Assembly: GCA_023664735.1 (NCBI GenBank)
Contig: JAMPFB010000022.1
Coordinates: 1-32,348 of the forward strand
Origin: Robinsoniella sp.
Lineage (GTDB): Bacteria; Bacillota; Clostridia; Lachnospirales; Lachnospiraceae
Direction: 5' to 3'
Length of the DNA: 32,348 nucleotides
Part shown: one piece after another, positions 16,328-25,829 of the stretch
How the letters are laid out: each line of letters starts with the position of its first letter
Position numbering within the stretch: position 1 is the first letter of the stretch
The notes under the pieces: model-generated
Database searches by the model: none
Told to the model about the DNA's origin: nothing
The model's input: only the letters and a program-made list of their open reading frames with translations
Translations under genes and position numbers: made by a program

Positions 16328-17989
16328 TCACTCCCCCAAGCCTTCCACATACTCATCCACATAGGCAAGCCTCTCCATCGCAAACTCCTTCATCCCGGAA
16401 AAGTCCTCTTCATACCGGCCTTGCGGCCATCGTTTCTTTTCCCGTTCATAAGCGCCTGAATGCTTTACCACTGCCTCTAAATATTCTATTTTATTTGTGA
16501 CGGCATTGTCAGAAAATATGGTATCTCGCCACTTTTCCCATGTCTGTTTTAAAATGCCTACGGAATCCTCTACATTTAAGTCAATCATCCTCTGACCCGG
16601 CTGCCAGCGGATCAGTTCCCGGACTACGCTGAAATCAGCTTTGCAATAGTATTTATTGTCCGTGTATACATCCCCAAAGGATATGTTCAAATCCCATGGG
16701 ATAAAATAGCCCTGTGGCCTGCCATCTCTGTTTCGCACTGCGTAGTAATAATTTTTTGCATAATTGTCAAATCCGCCAATTGCCTGATAGAACAGCCAGT
16801 TGTGAAGGACGTTTTCCTGATTAACCAAGGAAGTGATGTTACTTGTAAATTGTTCATCGGTTCCTTCTATACAGGCCGCCAGTTCATATAAGGGCGCCCA
16901 TTCTTCCTCATTTTGTAAAAGCAGGTCGCCCTTTAAGAAAAAGCCTCCCCGGTAATCCGGCATGTTTTCATCAAAAAGCGCTCCCTTAAAGTCCTTGGCA
17001 TTCCATTCAGCCGTGTACTTTTTCTTATAGATTCTTTCAATGACTTCTTCTCCTGCTTCCACTTGGGAAGATACAGAAGCCATCCCCAGCTGCTTTCTGT
17101 CTATGGGGAACATCAAGCCATATAATCCCTGATAGCTATCATTAATAAAGACCTCCACATATTCCATATGGGTTCCAAATGTTTTTTTATAGGGATTTTC
17201 CTCCGCTCCCGCCTGCTCCCACAAATCATTGGCAAGCTTGTCCTTAATCTTGGAGCCGTCTGCATAAAGGCTGTTTAAAATCCAGTCATTATCTTTTCTC
17301 ATACCAAGAAAGCTCTCATTTGTTTTTTGAAAGCTTCCGTCCTTTTTCTTTTGTTCATACAAATTCAGCCGAAGGCTTTTTTTCTCATAATTCAAGCTGG
17401 TGTTTCCCCGCAGCCTGCTTGTAGTATAACATGTAGTTACAAAATCGCCAGCCTCTCTTTCACTTTCTGCCTGAGACCTTTCCTTACCGGCTGCCAGATT
17501 GTCATATACCTGTAAGAAAAATAATGGCTGCCCATCCTCTAACGTATATGCACCGGAAGTAAAGTCCATAATCGAAACACCCGTTATTTTAAGATAGCAA
17601 AGGCTGTAGCCATCCTTTTCCACCAGATAAAAGGGAATGGATTCATTTTCCGCCATTAAGGAAAGCTTTTGTTTTTTTGTAAAGTCCTCTAAAAAAACCG
17701 CTTCCGCTCCTTCTGTGTCAGTTCCGAAGCTGCCGGCTTCAAATTCTGTTTCTTCCATATTAAGAGGCAGGAAGAAGGTGCGGCTTTCCCTGTCATAAGG
17801 TAACACTTGTTCTTGAAATGTCAGCTTAGCCTGTGCCTCCTCTTTCTCCTTTGACCGTTCTAACAGCTTATTCAGTTTTTCCTGATGAAACACCTGTACT
17901 TCCATTGCGGGACGGGTCTTTTCAAAAACTCCCCATACCACGAAGAAAAGAAGCGCCATCAGGCTTCCTGCCATGATCCATTTTTTCAT
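16328..17989 (-). CDS. CotH-family protein kinase-like protein, membrane anchored
   Basis: 553 aa. CotH proteins are secreted or surface atypical kinases. An N-terminal signal anchor (about 5-25: MAGSLMALLFFVVWGVF) puts the domain outside the cell. CotH motifs: TSRLRGNTSLNYEKKSLRLNLYE (glycine/lysine substrate and ATP region, about 190-215), ILNSLYADGSKIKDKLANDLW, YVEVFINDSYQGLYGLMFPID, NWLFYQAIGGFDNYAKNYYYA and GYFIPWDLNISFGDVY. The last is the metal-binding PWDxDxxFG motif with Asn in place of the second Asp, so activity may be altered. An in-frame TTG at 18019 was rejected; ATG 17989 starts the signal anchor and has GGGA upstream. Phosphorylation of an outer protein or glycan is inferred. 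Confidence 0.87.
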   Translation of the reverse strand: MKKWIMAGSLMALLFFVVWGVFEKTRPAMEVQVFHQEKLNKLLERSKEKEEAQAKLTFQEQVLPYDRESRTFFLPLNMEETEFEAGSFGTDTEGAEAVFLEDFTKKQKLSLMAENESIPFYLVEKDGYSLCYLKITGVSIMDFTSGAYTLEDGQPLFFLQVYDNLAAGKERSQAESEREAGDFVTTCYTTSRLRGNTSLNYEKKSLRLNLYEQKKKDGSFQKTNESFLGMRKDNDWILNSLYADGSKIKDKLANDLWEQAGAEENPYKKTFGTHMEYVEVFINDSYQGLYGLMFPIDRKQLGMASVSSQVEAGEEVIERIYKKKYTAEWNAKDFKGALFDENMPDYRGGFFLKGDLLLQNEEEWAPLYELAACIEGTDEQFTSNITSLVNQENVLHNWLFYQAIGGFDNYAKNYYYAVRNRDGRPQGYFIPWDLNISFGDVYTDNKYYCKADFSVVRELIRWQPGQRMIDLNVEDSVGILKQTWEKWRDTIFSDNAVTNKIEYLEAVVKHSGAYEREKKRWPQGRYEEDFSGMKEFAMERLAYVDEYVEGLGE

Positions 17990-18087
17990 AAAAACAATCC
18001 CAATACCTCTTACTCCCAAATCACGTTCCCACGAAATGCGCCATCTGGCACATTCTTAAGCCGCAAATCGCATGAAACGGTTCCATC

Positions 18088-18480
18088 TCAGCCTAATCTG
18101 CTCTTTTTGCAGATTTCATCCAGCTCGTCCAGACTGTATTTTAAAAATTCATCCGGACGCACCGTCCTGTCATCTACATAGAAACCTTTATGTCCCGGCC
18201 ATGGCTTTCCATAAATGATTTCATCATAAGGGATATCCCATTTCTCCAGCCATTCCAAAAGCACCTTTGCCGTATTTGCATTGATTAGCCCGATATTGCC
18301 ACCATAGCTGTTCATATTTCTGGAGGTAAACAATGTAATCGTCGCCCCTCCTGCTTTATATTCCCTTAATTTTTCTATCATTTCCGGATAAGGAACCAAA
18401 TCCAGATAATTTTCTTCTTTTTTCTTAATGGGACATAAGGTACCATCTATATCAAAACAAAACTTTACTCCTGAATACAT
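18088..18480 (-). CDS. Small HAD-superfamily phosphatase of capsule-locus type
   Basis: 130 aa, a minimal HAD hydrolase without cap domain. Motif I FDIDGTLC (D10 nucleophile, D12 acid), motif II LFTSRN near 50-55, motif III Lys in IIYGKPWPGHKG and motif IV FYVDDR near 108-113 are all present. Such proteins are often annotated as capsular biosynthesis proteins and would remove a phosphate from a small phosphorylated intermediate, or act in making an activated polyol/sugar acid. The start overlaps the end of the phosphotransferase gene by 16 bp, implying translational coupling, and the nucleotidyltransferase at 13122-13847 is the likely third partner. Substrate unknown. Confidence 0.85.
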   Translation of the reverse strand: MYSGVKFCFDIDGTLCPIKKKEENYLDLVPYPEMIEKLREYKAGGATITLFTSRNMNSYGGNIGLINANTAKVLLEWLEKWDIPYDEIIYGKPWPGHKGFYVDDRTVRPDEFLKYSLDELDEICKKSRLG

Positions 18481-19907
18481 TCTTCTACCTCGTCTAATAT
18501 GTTAATCGCATTTAATATAAATCCAAAGACCTTGCCCGGCTGGTCCATATGGTAGGGAAGCATGGATAGAAACAAGCTTGCCTCATAAAGCCGCACCAGC
18601 CTGTAATCAAAATCATTCTCCTTTAAATAGCTTTTAAATATCTCCACATAAGGCTCTCTATCCGTATCAATAGTCAAAGAAAGCTTCATATCCCGATCCA
18701 TGGTAATCTCATAAAGCCCGCTGTTAAAAAAGTCATAACAGCCACAAATAGAATGGGACAGCTTTGCCAGATCATAATACAAATCCGTATACAGCTCTTC
18801 CTCTTTAAGCGCCCCCTTAGGATCAATGAGCTTTAGCAGACCTGCTTCTCTGCTGTAGAGAATATTAGAAAAGCACAAATCTCCATGTCCAATTACCAAA
18901 CAGCCGTTATCTTTTTCCTGCCGCTTTATTTTCTCATAGAGCCCAAAATACGTCTCCATCACCTGTTCTATGCTTTCATATTTGGTACCCATGGCAAGCA
19001 GATGGTTAAACTGCTCATATTGGGAATACTTTTTCAGTTCTTCCATCCGGCTTTTCAGCTTATCCACATAAAGCTCTTTGGCAACCGCCTTTACCTCTTT
19101 TGCAGAAGCCTCCTTCTTTCCCCGAAGCCGTATAAAATAAAACAGCTTTTCCAATATGTCAGATAACTCTTCAACAGAAACCGCTCCATGAACAAACCGT
19201 ATGGCAATATCCGTCATGTGATACCGCTCCATCGTATAAGAGGCAAATTCCGGTTCTTCCTTATAATCAAAAGGCATAACAAACCACATTTTCATATTAT
19301 CGGGCAAAAGATAATAAAAGTTATATTCTGATTTAATTTTCTCTTTTTTGTTGGAGCGCTTTGTAACTGTGTATTCGTCTCCCAGCAAAGCATTAAAAAA
19401 TCTTGCATCAAAGCCGCTTGTAATAAAGGTAAGAAAATTGCTGCGTTTGGAAATATCCATAAAAGCATCTGTTATGATATGCTCTCCCTCAAAGGTTCTG
19501 CTTACTAAATCCTCAAAATGACTGAAATATTCCTCCCCACCGTTTATAATTGCCATTGCCGTTTTTTCCTGACACAATGCTACAAAGCTTTCCTTGGCAT
19601 ATTGTGCTTTTGTCAGAAGAACGGAAAATTCCTTCGTGTCCTTTAAGGCAAAGTTAGAATACAAATGCACCAGATTTACCGGCTCTTCCAAGCTCTTGCA
19701 GGCTTTGTAAAGCTGTTCCTTATCCTCCGGGCCGGAATAAAACAATACATCCACCACCGCCTTATTTTTCAGTATTTCAGCCTTTGTACGATTTTTCAGG
19801 GTAATTCTCTTAAAAATCGTATCCCCATAGGAATTGTGTCCTGTAATGGCGCCTACTTCCTTATTTGGTTTTATGCTGTCATCATATACCACCAAAAGTC
19901 TTTTCAT
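18465..19907 (-). CDS. APH-like small-molecule phosphotransferase
   Basis: 480 aa. The C-terminal half (about 200-460) is an aminoglycoside-phosphotransferase-like kinase: HGDLCFSNIL (H341, D343, N348, the catalytic loop), then LKLIDPKGAL (D362, metal). MWFVMPF around 208-213 may be the hinge region. The N-terminal ~180 residues (starting MKRLLVVYDDSIKPNKEVGAITGHN) form a separate domain that I do not recognise. Proteins of this kind in capsule loci are expected to phosphorylate a small precursor rather than an antibiotic. It overlaps the HAD gene by 16 bp and follows the flippase-like gene after 51 bp. Kinase fold confident, substrate unknown. Confidence 0.82.
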   Translation of the reverse strand: MKRLLVVYDDSIKPNKEVGAITGHNSYGDTIFKRITLKNRTKAEILKNKAVVDVLFYSGPEDKEQLYKACKSLEEPVNLVHLYSNFALKDTKEFSVLLTKAQYAKESFVALCQEKTAMAIINGGEEYFSHFEDLVSRTFEGEHIITDAFMDISKRSNFLTFITSGFDARFFNALLGDEYTVTKRSNKKEKIKSEYNFYYLLPDNMKMWFVMPFDYKEEPEFASYTMERYHMTDIAIRFVHGAVSVEELSDILEKLFYFIRLRGKKEASAKEVKAVAKELYVDKLKSRMEELKKYSQYEQFNHLLAMGTKYESIEQVMETYFGLYEKIKRQEKDNGCLVIGHGDLCFSNILYSREAGLLKLIDPKGALKEEELYTDLYYDLAKLSHSICGCYDFFNSGLYEITMDRDMKLSLTIDTDREPYVEIFKSYLKENDFDYRLVRLYEASLFLSMLPYHMDQPGKVFGFILNAINILDEVEECIQE

Positions 19908-19958
19908 GGTTCTTTATCCTTTCTCAAAAGCCCCTTCTCAAAAGCCTGCTATGGAAAT

Positions 19959-20711
19959 TCATAAACGCTTTCTTTTCCTTACTATAGAAACAATCTGTCC
20001 TGCAATGGAAAACAAAAGAAATACTCCTGCTCCCAGCACCGTATAATTCTTTGCAATGCTACTTTCCCCTGCCATAAAAAGGCTTTTTATATATTCAGAA
20101 AAGCTTCCGATTCCAAAGGGAACTGCCAAAAGTCCCGCCAAAGCCTTTAGCGTAAGTATTTCAAATATCCAGCCTGCAAAGGACGAAAGGAAAATCAGTG
20201 CAAATCTTCCCTGTACCAGATTTTTCGTAAATTCATACCAATCGTTTACCACATCCAGCCCCTTTAAAACCGCCATGGAACGTCCGGAGCTCTTTTCCTT
20301 TATAATATACTTATTCAAATAACGATAAGTAGGCCCTATGGACAGATAGATACCAGCTATGATGAGGATTACTGCCAGAAATACCCATGTAATCAGGGAT
20401 ATTTCTTCAAAAAACACAATGTCTAAGGGTAAAAGCACCAAAAGCAATGCCGCAATGTCAAAAAAACGGTCTATGAGCACGCTTAAAATGCCAACCTGCC
20501 ATACCCCAGTGTCCTTTCCAATTGCAAATATCCGGTAGATTTCCCCTAATTTAAAGGGGATGATGAAATTCACAAAGGTTGTTTTGCAGTACAGCAGAAG
20601 AAACCTGCCAAAACCGATTTTGTGCTCCATAAGCACCAGATACAGCCTAATCATTTTAGCAGCATGTACTGCCAAAAAACAGACTTCAATTGCCAGAACG
20701 AACCAAAACAT
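19959..20711 (-). CDS. Flippase-like membrane protein (LPG synthase TM region family)
   Basis: 250 aa with about six or seven membrane helices. The N-terminal part LYCKTTFVNFIIPFKLGEIYRIFAIGK and VLIDRFFDIAALLLVLLP match the conserved blocks of the UPF0104/AglD/MprF-N membrane family (flippase-like). It lacks the catalytic domain of MprF. Likely role: moving a lipid-linked sugar or lipid across the membrane (inference). It sits next to a DPM-like transferase and GtrA, as in glycan-decoration modules. Start has GGAGA nearby and is clear. The first residues are already a helix, so the protein may be slightly short compared with the usual ~300-aa members. Confidence 0.8.
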   Translation of the reverse strand: MFWFVLAIEVCFLAVHAAKMIRLYLVLMEHKIGFGRFLLLYCKTTFVNFIIPFKLGEIYRIFAIGKDTGVWQVGILSVLIDRFFDIAALLLVLLPLDIVFFEEISLITWVFLAVILIIAGIYLSIGPTYRYLNKYIIKEKSSGRSMAVLKGLDVVNDWYEFTKNLVQGRFALIFLSSFAGWIFEILTLKALAGLLAVPFGIGSFSEYIKSLFMAGESSIAKNYTVLGAGVFLLFSIAGQIVSIVRKRKRL

Positions 20712-20765
20712 GGCTTTCTCCTCTCTAATATGATATCACGGAAAATTGTACCCCTGCTTCTAAAA

Positions 20766-21563
20766 CTAGTTTTCTTCCAGCTTGGTTATTTCTTCACTGG
20801 TATACCCATCCCTGATGACTTCCCGGTACTCGTCCTTTATGGACTCCTTCCGGAACAAATAAGTAAATGCCATCTTTAAAACGGTAATTGCCTGATTCAT
20901 CATTTTTACATTGGAAACCTGATCCTCTTCCCTCCATGAAACCGGATAAAATACGATTTTATGCTTGTAGTAATGGGAGGCAAGAATCATCACATAATTA
21001 AACATCAGGTTGTCCGGAAACTTCTCATAGAAACCATCCTTTAGCATCTTTGTGCTGTATAAATTCAATCCGGAACCAAGATCAAAGATCCGCTGCTTTG
21101 TCACAAATGCAAAAATGAAATTGTACACTACGTTTCCAAAGGTTCTGAAACGGGAATATCCGGTAAGCCTTGAGCCCCGCATAAATCTTGCCCCAAGTAC
21201 GCAGTCATAGCGCTCATGCACTTCCTTTTGCAGCATAGGAATAAAATCATGAATATCCCCCTGATCGTCCCCATGGAGCATACATACATAATCATAGCCA
21301 TGCTCCACCGCATAATGGAATGCCATCTTCTGGGAGCCGCCTAATCCGTAATTATCTGTATTCCGCATAAGCTTAACAGGCTTATCCGGATTTTTCTCTA
21401 TATAATCAAGCACCACTGCTTCCGTATTGTCTGTGCTCCGGTTATTTACTACCAGCACCTTATGAAAATAAGAAAGCACATTGTTGTCCAGTTGTAAAAG
21501 CACCCGCTCTATCTGCTTTTCGCAATTATAGGCAGGAATAAAAAGTAACATTTTATTGCTCAT
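20766..21563 (-). CDS. DPM-like GT2, polyprenyl-phosphate sugar synthase
   Basis: 265 aa GT-A enzyme similar to dolichol-phosphate mannose synthase and GtrB: transfers a hexose from a nucleotide sugar to undecaprenyl phosphate on the inner face. Motifs: LLFIPAYNCEKQIERVL, VVNNRSTDNTE, YGLGGSQKMAF, CMLHGDDQGDIHDF (metal site), LGARFMRGSRL and the amphipathic RTFGNVVYNFIFAFVTKQRIFDLGSGL typical of the family. There are no clear C-terminal membrane helices. It overlaps the GtrA gene by 11 bp, so the pair are coupled. It probably feeds a lipid-linked sugar to an outer-face GT-C enzyme (candidate: 11301-12998). Confidence 0.92.
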   Translation of the reverse strand: MSNKMLLFIPAYNCEKQIERVLLQLDNNVLSYFHKVLVVNNRSTDNTEAVVLDYIEKNPDKPVKLMRNTDNYGLGGSQKMAFHYAVEHGYDYVCMLHGDDQGDIHDFIPMLQKEVHERYDCVLGARFMRGSRLTGYSRFRTFGNVVYNFIFAFVTKQRIFDLGSGLNLYSTKMLKDGFYEKFPDNLMFNYVMILASHYYKHKIVFYPVSWREEDQVSNVKMMNQAITVLKMAFTYLFRKESIKDEYREVIRDGYTSEEITKLEEN

Positions 21564-21996
21564 TGGGTTCTCCCTTCTTTTCCAAAAATATCTTTCTTGT
21601 AATGAAATTATAAACCATAACGATTCCGGTTGCTACAATTTTCCCGCCAATTTCTGCCAAATCGGTGGAAATCAGCTCATTCAGCCATTTCCACTGTACA
21701 TAAATGCCGTCCACACAGCCCCAGATAATCAGTTCATTCAAGCCTAGCCCAATGACACTTAATATGACGAAAATCACAAATTCCGCTTTTCTGTCCATCT
21801 GCTCCTTACGCTGGAATACAAATTTCATGCTCAGTATATAATTGATAATGACCGATATGGTAAAGCCCCAAAAAGCTGCCCATGCATAGTGGACATTTGC
21901 TACATAATTCAAAAAAGAAAATACGGCAAAATCAATGCCAAAGCACACGATGCCTACAACACCGAATTTTACAATCTGTTCTAATAGTTTTTTCAT
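21553..21996 (-). CDS. GtrA family membrane protein
   Basis: 147 aa with four membrane helices (near 9-28, 38-57, 72-92, 112-135), the standard GtrA layout. The first helix region FGVVGIVCFGIDFAVFSFL and GFTISVIINYILSMKFVF are the family signatures. GtrA proteins are thought to flip polyprenyl-phosphate-linked sugars or support the enzymes that use them. The overlap with the DPM-like GT2 gene (its classic partner) supports this. The ribosome site is AGGA close to the ATG. Confidence in family is high; the sugar is unknown. Confidence 0.93.
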   Translation of the reverse strand: MKKLLEQIVKFGVVGIVCFGIDFAVFSFLNYVANVHYAWAAFWGFTISVIINYILSMKFVFQRKEQMDRKAEFVIFVILSVIGLGLNELIIWGCVDGIYVQWKWLNELISTDLAEIGGKIVATGIVMVYNFITRKIFLEKKGEPNEQ

Positions 21997-22014
21997 ATCC
22001 TGTTCCTAACCGTT

Positions 22015-23757
22015 TTATTTTGTAAAATCAGGAAGCTTCTCAAGCAAGGCTGCTTTTAATGCTTCCAGCTTTTCTTCGCTATCCTGCAGATCTGTCCCCT
22101 TCACGCCCATATAAAATTTAATCTTAGGCTCTGTTCCGGAAGGTCTTACACAGCACCATGCGTCATTTTCCAGTTCAAAGTAAATTACGTCCGACTTTGG
22201 AAGCTTCACTTCAAAAACAGCTTTATCCTTTAGGCTTAGAGCTTTTCCGGTAAGAAAATCCTTCACAGCCACTGTTCGGAAGCTGCCAAATGCCTCAATT
22301 TGACTGCTTCTTAAAAATTCCATAATCTTTCCAATCTGCTCCTGACCGGAAACTCCCTTTAAGGTAATGGTGTGCAGCCCTTCTTTAAAATATCCATAGG
22401 TTTCATAAAGGGAAAGCATTTGTTCCCAAAGGGTTATGCCCTGTTTCTTGCAATAAGCTGCCACTTCGCAAAGGCACATAACCGCCACTACTGCATCCTT
22501 ATCCCTTGCATGGGTTCCTGCCAGACAGCCATAGCTTTCCTCAAGTCCGAATACATACTGATTGGAGCCGGTTTCTTCAAACCATTTAATCTGCTCACCA
22601 ATATATTTAAAGCCCGTCAGCACTTCCTTTAATTCCACATGATAATGGGAGGCAAGCGCATCCGCCATATTGGTGGTTACCACTGTTTTCACAAGCGCCG
22701 GGCGCAGTGGCATAGTATTTGTTTTTGTCCGTTCTCGCAGGATATATTCCGCAATAAGCATTCCTGACATATTGCCCGTAAAGGGAATGTATTCTCCGGA
22801 TTTTTGATCAAGGGCATAAATGCCAAGACGGTCTGCATCCGGATCGGTTGCTAAAATCACATCTGCCTTTACTTCCTTTGCCAGCTTCAATGCCAATGCA
22901 AAAGCCGCCGGATCCTCCGGGTTTGGATAGCTTACGGTTGAAAAATTACTGTCTGGCAGCTCCTGCTCCTTTACCACATATACCTTTTGAAAGCCAAGCT
23001 CAGAAAGCACCCGGCGGACAGGAATATTGCCCGTTCCATGAAGAGGTGTATATACAATCTTGATTTTCTCTGCCATTTCCCCGATTACATCCGGATGGAT
23101 AATCTGCTTTTTCAGCTCCTCTATATAAGCATCGTCAATTTCTTTTCCAATGATAGTAAGAAGTCCCTTTTCTTTTGCTTCTTCCTCTGTCATGGTCTTT
23201 ACGGTATGATAATCCGTCACCGCCTTTACCTCTCCGATAATCTCCTTGTCCTTAGGTGCGGTTATCTGGGCGCCATCCTCCCAATATACCTTATATCCGT
23301 TATATTCCGGCGGATTATGGCTTGCAGTAACGACAATTCCGGCGATGCAGCCTAATTTCCTTACGGCAAAGGATAACTCAGGCGTAGGCCTTAAGCTTTC
23401 AAATAAATATGCCTTAATTCCGTTGGCACAAAGGCAAAGCGCCGCTTCCATGGCAAATTCCGGAGAATATCTTCTGGAATCATAGGCAATGGCAGCGCCC
23501 TTTTCACAGCCGCCCTGTTTTTTTATATAATTGGCAAGCCCCTGAGTCGCCTTTCTGACTGTATAAAAGTTCATCCGGTTAGTGCCTGCCCCGATTACGC
23601 CCCGAAGACCGCCGGTGCCAAACTCCAGCTCCTTGTAGAACCTGTCCTCCACTTCCTTTTCATCATTGCGGATGGCTAACAGCTCTTCCTTCGTTTCTTT
23701 GTCAAAATAGTCATCCTCTAACCAAAACTGAAATGTTTGTTTATATCCGTTATCCAT
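22015..23757 (-). CDS. Phosphoglucomutase/phosphomannomutase family enzyme
   Basis: 580 aa alpha-D-phosphohexomutase, interconverting hexose-6-phosphate and hexose-1-phosphate. FGTGGLRGVIGAGTNRMN opens domain 1, TASHNPPEYNGYK carries the phosphoserine (S146), DPDADRLGIYA is the magnesium loop, GLEESYGCLAGTHARDKDAV the sugar-binding loop and RPSGTEPKIKFYMGV the C-terminal phosphate-binding loop. Length and motifs match the PgcA/PGM2-like group, so glucose-1-phosphate for UDP-glucose is the best guess; mannose is possible. Ribosome site AGGAG present. It starts 13 bp after the tandem GT gene, clearly co-transcribed. Confidence 0.95.
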   Translation of the reverse strand: MDNGYKQTFQFWLEDDYFDKETKEELLAIRNDEKEVEDRFYKELEFGTGGLRGVIGAGTNRMNFYTVRKATQGLANYIKKQGGCEKGAAIAYDSRRYSPEFAMEAALCLCANGIKAYLFESLRPTPELSFAVRKLGCIAGIVVTASHNPPEYNGYKVYWEDGAQITAPKDKEIIGEVKAVTDYHTVKTMTEEEAKEKGLLTIIGKEIDDAYIEELKKQIIHPDVIGEMAEKIKIVYTPLHGTGNIPVRRVLSELGFQKVYVVKEQELPDSNFSTVSYPNPEDPAAFALALKLAKEVKADVILATDPDADRLGIYALDQKSGEYIPFTGNMSGMLIAEYILRERTKTNTMPLRPALVKTVVTTNMADALASHYHVELKEVLTGFKYIGEQIKWFEETGSNQYVFGLEESYGCLAGTHARDKDAVVAVMCLCEVAAYCKKQGITLWEQMLSLYETYGYFKEGLHTITLKGVSGQEQIGKIMEFLRSSQIEAFGSFRTVAVKDFLTGKALSLKDKAVFEVKLPKSDVIYFELENDAWCCVRPSGTEPKIKFYMGVKGTDLQDSEEKLEALKAALLEKLPDFTK

Positions 23758-23770
23758 TTATTTCCTGCTC

Positions 23771-25780
23771 CTATCTAATTTGCTGCTTTTTCCAGTTAAC
23801 AGTAAAGTCTGAATGATCCAGCGAAAAGTTCTTATTGTAATACGGGTCGCCATTTAAAAGCTCTACCTTCCACCGTTCCTTAAACTTGTCCGACTCCTCC
23901 TGATAGCGGATGGCATTGGCATCCCGTTTATTATCAGAGCCTCTGGACTTAGATTCGTAATGATACAGCTCTGCAAAGGGGGTAAAAATATTTAACAGCC
24001 CAAGCTTCCTGACCCTTAAACAGAAATCCACATCATTTAACGCAACGGCATATTCTTCATCCAGCCCTCCTAACTGCTCATACAGGGATTTTTTAACAAG
24101 CATACAGGCTCCGGTTACTGCCGTTACATTCTGGGCATAGCACAATTTTCCCATATAACCCACATTAGCTTCCGGCACCTTGTAATGGGTATGCCCTGCC
24201 GTCCGGTGGGCTCCAAGCCCAATGACGATTCCCGCATGCTGAATGGTCTTATCTTCGTAATACAGCTTGGCGCCTACCACACCAACATCCTCCCGCTGCC
24301 CGTACATAAGCATTTCCTCAATCCAGCCTTCGGTTATGATTTCTGTGTCATTGTTTAATAATAGCACATATTCCCCTTTTGCAAAAGTCACCCCGTAATT
24401 ATTTATTTTGGAATAATTGAACACGCCCTGATAGGTAACCACCTGCACCTTGGGATGCTTGGTGATTTCCCGGTAATATTCCCGAATCTGCTCTGTTTCA
24501 CTGTTATTTTCCACTATGATAATTTCATAATTTTCATAAGTGGATTTATTGATGATGGATTCCACGCAACGGCTTAAATCCTCCACATGATCCTTATTGG
24601 CAATGATAATGGAAACAAGGGGACGGGCAGTCAAATCATACTTAATGCGGAATATGGTTTCAAAGGCTCTTGTGCTTTCAATGGAAAAATCATGGCAGCC
24701 CTTGCTCTTTAAATGCTCTGCAATGGCTCCTTTTGCCGCTGCAATAGCATAGGTCTTTGCCCCGATTCCCGAAGCCACGCTTCCCTTGTGGGAACGCCAG
24801 TAATACAGGATTTTAGGCACATGGACAATCCGCTTCGCCCTTCCGGTAAGCCTTAAAATCATATCATGGTCCTGACTTCCGTCAAACTGGCTGCGGAACA
24901 GCTCTGTGCCTTCTAGCAGCTCTCTTTGAAACACGCTAAAATGACAGATATAATTATTTGCCCTTAAATTATCCGGCGCAAAATCCGGTTTGAAATGCAG
25001 GGTAATCATATGGTTGATGCTATTGCCCTTAAAGGTAGCCTCATCACAATATATATAATCTGCATCCTGTTCACAGATTACCTTCATATATTCATACAAA
25101 ACACTGGGATGCAGCAGGTCGTCATGGTCGAAAAGCCCGATGTATTCCCCGGTTGCCATAGCATAGCAGGCATTGGTGTTGCCGGATATTCCTTCATTTT
25201 TTTCAAGCTTCTTGTATACGATTCTTTTATCCTTCTCATAATAGCTTTTGCAGATTTCCCCTACAATGCCATGCTCTCCATCAGAGCCGTCTGCCAGACA
25301 GAGCTCCCAGTTTTTATAGGTCTGTGCCACTACACTGTCTATCATTTCCCGAAGGAACCGTTCCGGCGTATTATAAAGAGGCACCAAAATACTGATTTTA
25401 ATATCCTTTGGAAATTTGGTCTCTTCCTCTTCCTTTCTCCTTGCTGCAGTAGGGAAGCTGCCTGTGCCGTGTATTTTTATGGCTCTCTTTTCCCGGTACT
25501 TATTTACGATTTTTCTGGCAATTCCTTTTGGGTTCCCATGACATAAAATCCGGTTCTTCTGCCTGATAAAAAAGTGAATGACCACACGGAACGGCTTGCT
25601 CATTGCCCAGAAAGGAGAATCCTTAATGCGGCTTAGCTTCATGGCAAGGTCTTCACATTCCCTCTTTTTATCCGCCAGCTCATAGGCAAGCTTTTCACTT
25701 TTTTGCTTTTCCCTTTCGTAAAGCTCCTTATAATATTCTTCCAAATCCTTTTTTTCTTCTTTCATGTCTTCCTGCTTCAT
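23771..25780 (-). CDS. Tandem-domain GT2 glycosyltransferase with coiled-coil start
   Basis: 669 aa from the chosen ATG. The N-terminal ~60 residues are charged, helical coiled-coil (EEKKDLEEYYKELYEREKQ), followed by PFWAMSKPFRVV. GT2 domain 1 (about 125-360): ISILVPLYNTPERFLREMIDS, LEKNEGISGNTNACYA, metal site LFDHDDLL. GT2 domain 2 (about 385-640): SIIIANKDHVEDLSRCVES, IVENNSETEQIREYY, LLLNNDTEI, ALNDVDFCLRVRKLG. Both look complete, so two different linkages could be made by one chain. A TTG at 25852 overlaps the previous gene but lacks a ribosome site. ATG 25780 has AAAGGA (spacing tight), and ATG 25765 with AGGA is an alternative. Confidence 0.9.
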   Translation of the reverse strand: MKQEDMKEEKKDLEEYYKELYEREKQKSEKLAYELADKKRECEDLAMKLSRIKDSPFWAMSKPFRVVIHFFIRQKNRILCHGNPKGIARKIVNKYREKRAIKIHGTGSFPTAARRKEEEETKFPKDIKISILVPLYNTPERFLREMIDSVVAQTYKNWELCLADGSDGEHGIVGEICKSYYEKDKRIVYKKLEKNEGISGNTNACYAMATGEYIGLFDHDDLLHPSVLYEYMKVICEQDADYIYCDEATFKGNSINHMITLHFKPDFAPDNLRANNYICHFSVFQRELLEGTELFRSQFDGSQDHDMILRLTGRAKRIVHVPKILYYWRSHKGSVASGIGAKTYAIAAAKGAIAEHLKSKGCHDFSIESTRAFETIFRIKYDLTARPLVSIIIANKDHVEDLSRCVESIINKSTYENYEIIIVENNSETEQIREYYREITKHPKVQVVTYQGVFNYSKINNYGVTFAKGEYVLLLNNDTEIITEGWIEEMLMYGQREDVGVVGAKLYYEDKTIQHAGIVIGLGAHRTAGHTHYKVPEANVGYMGKLCYAQNVTAVTGACMLVKKSLYEQLGGLDEEYAVALNDVDFCLRVRKLGLLNIFTPFAELYHYESKSRGSDNKRDANAIRYQEESDKFKERWKVELLNGDPYYNKNFSLDHSDFTVNWKKQQIR

Positions 25781-25829
25781 CTTTCCTTTTATGCCTTTCT
25801 TTTTGAAAACTGTCCATTTATTCCCTTTA

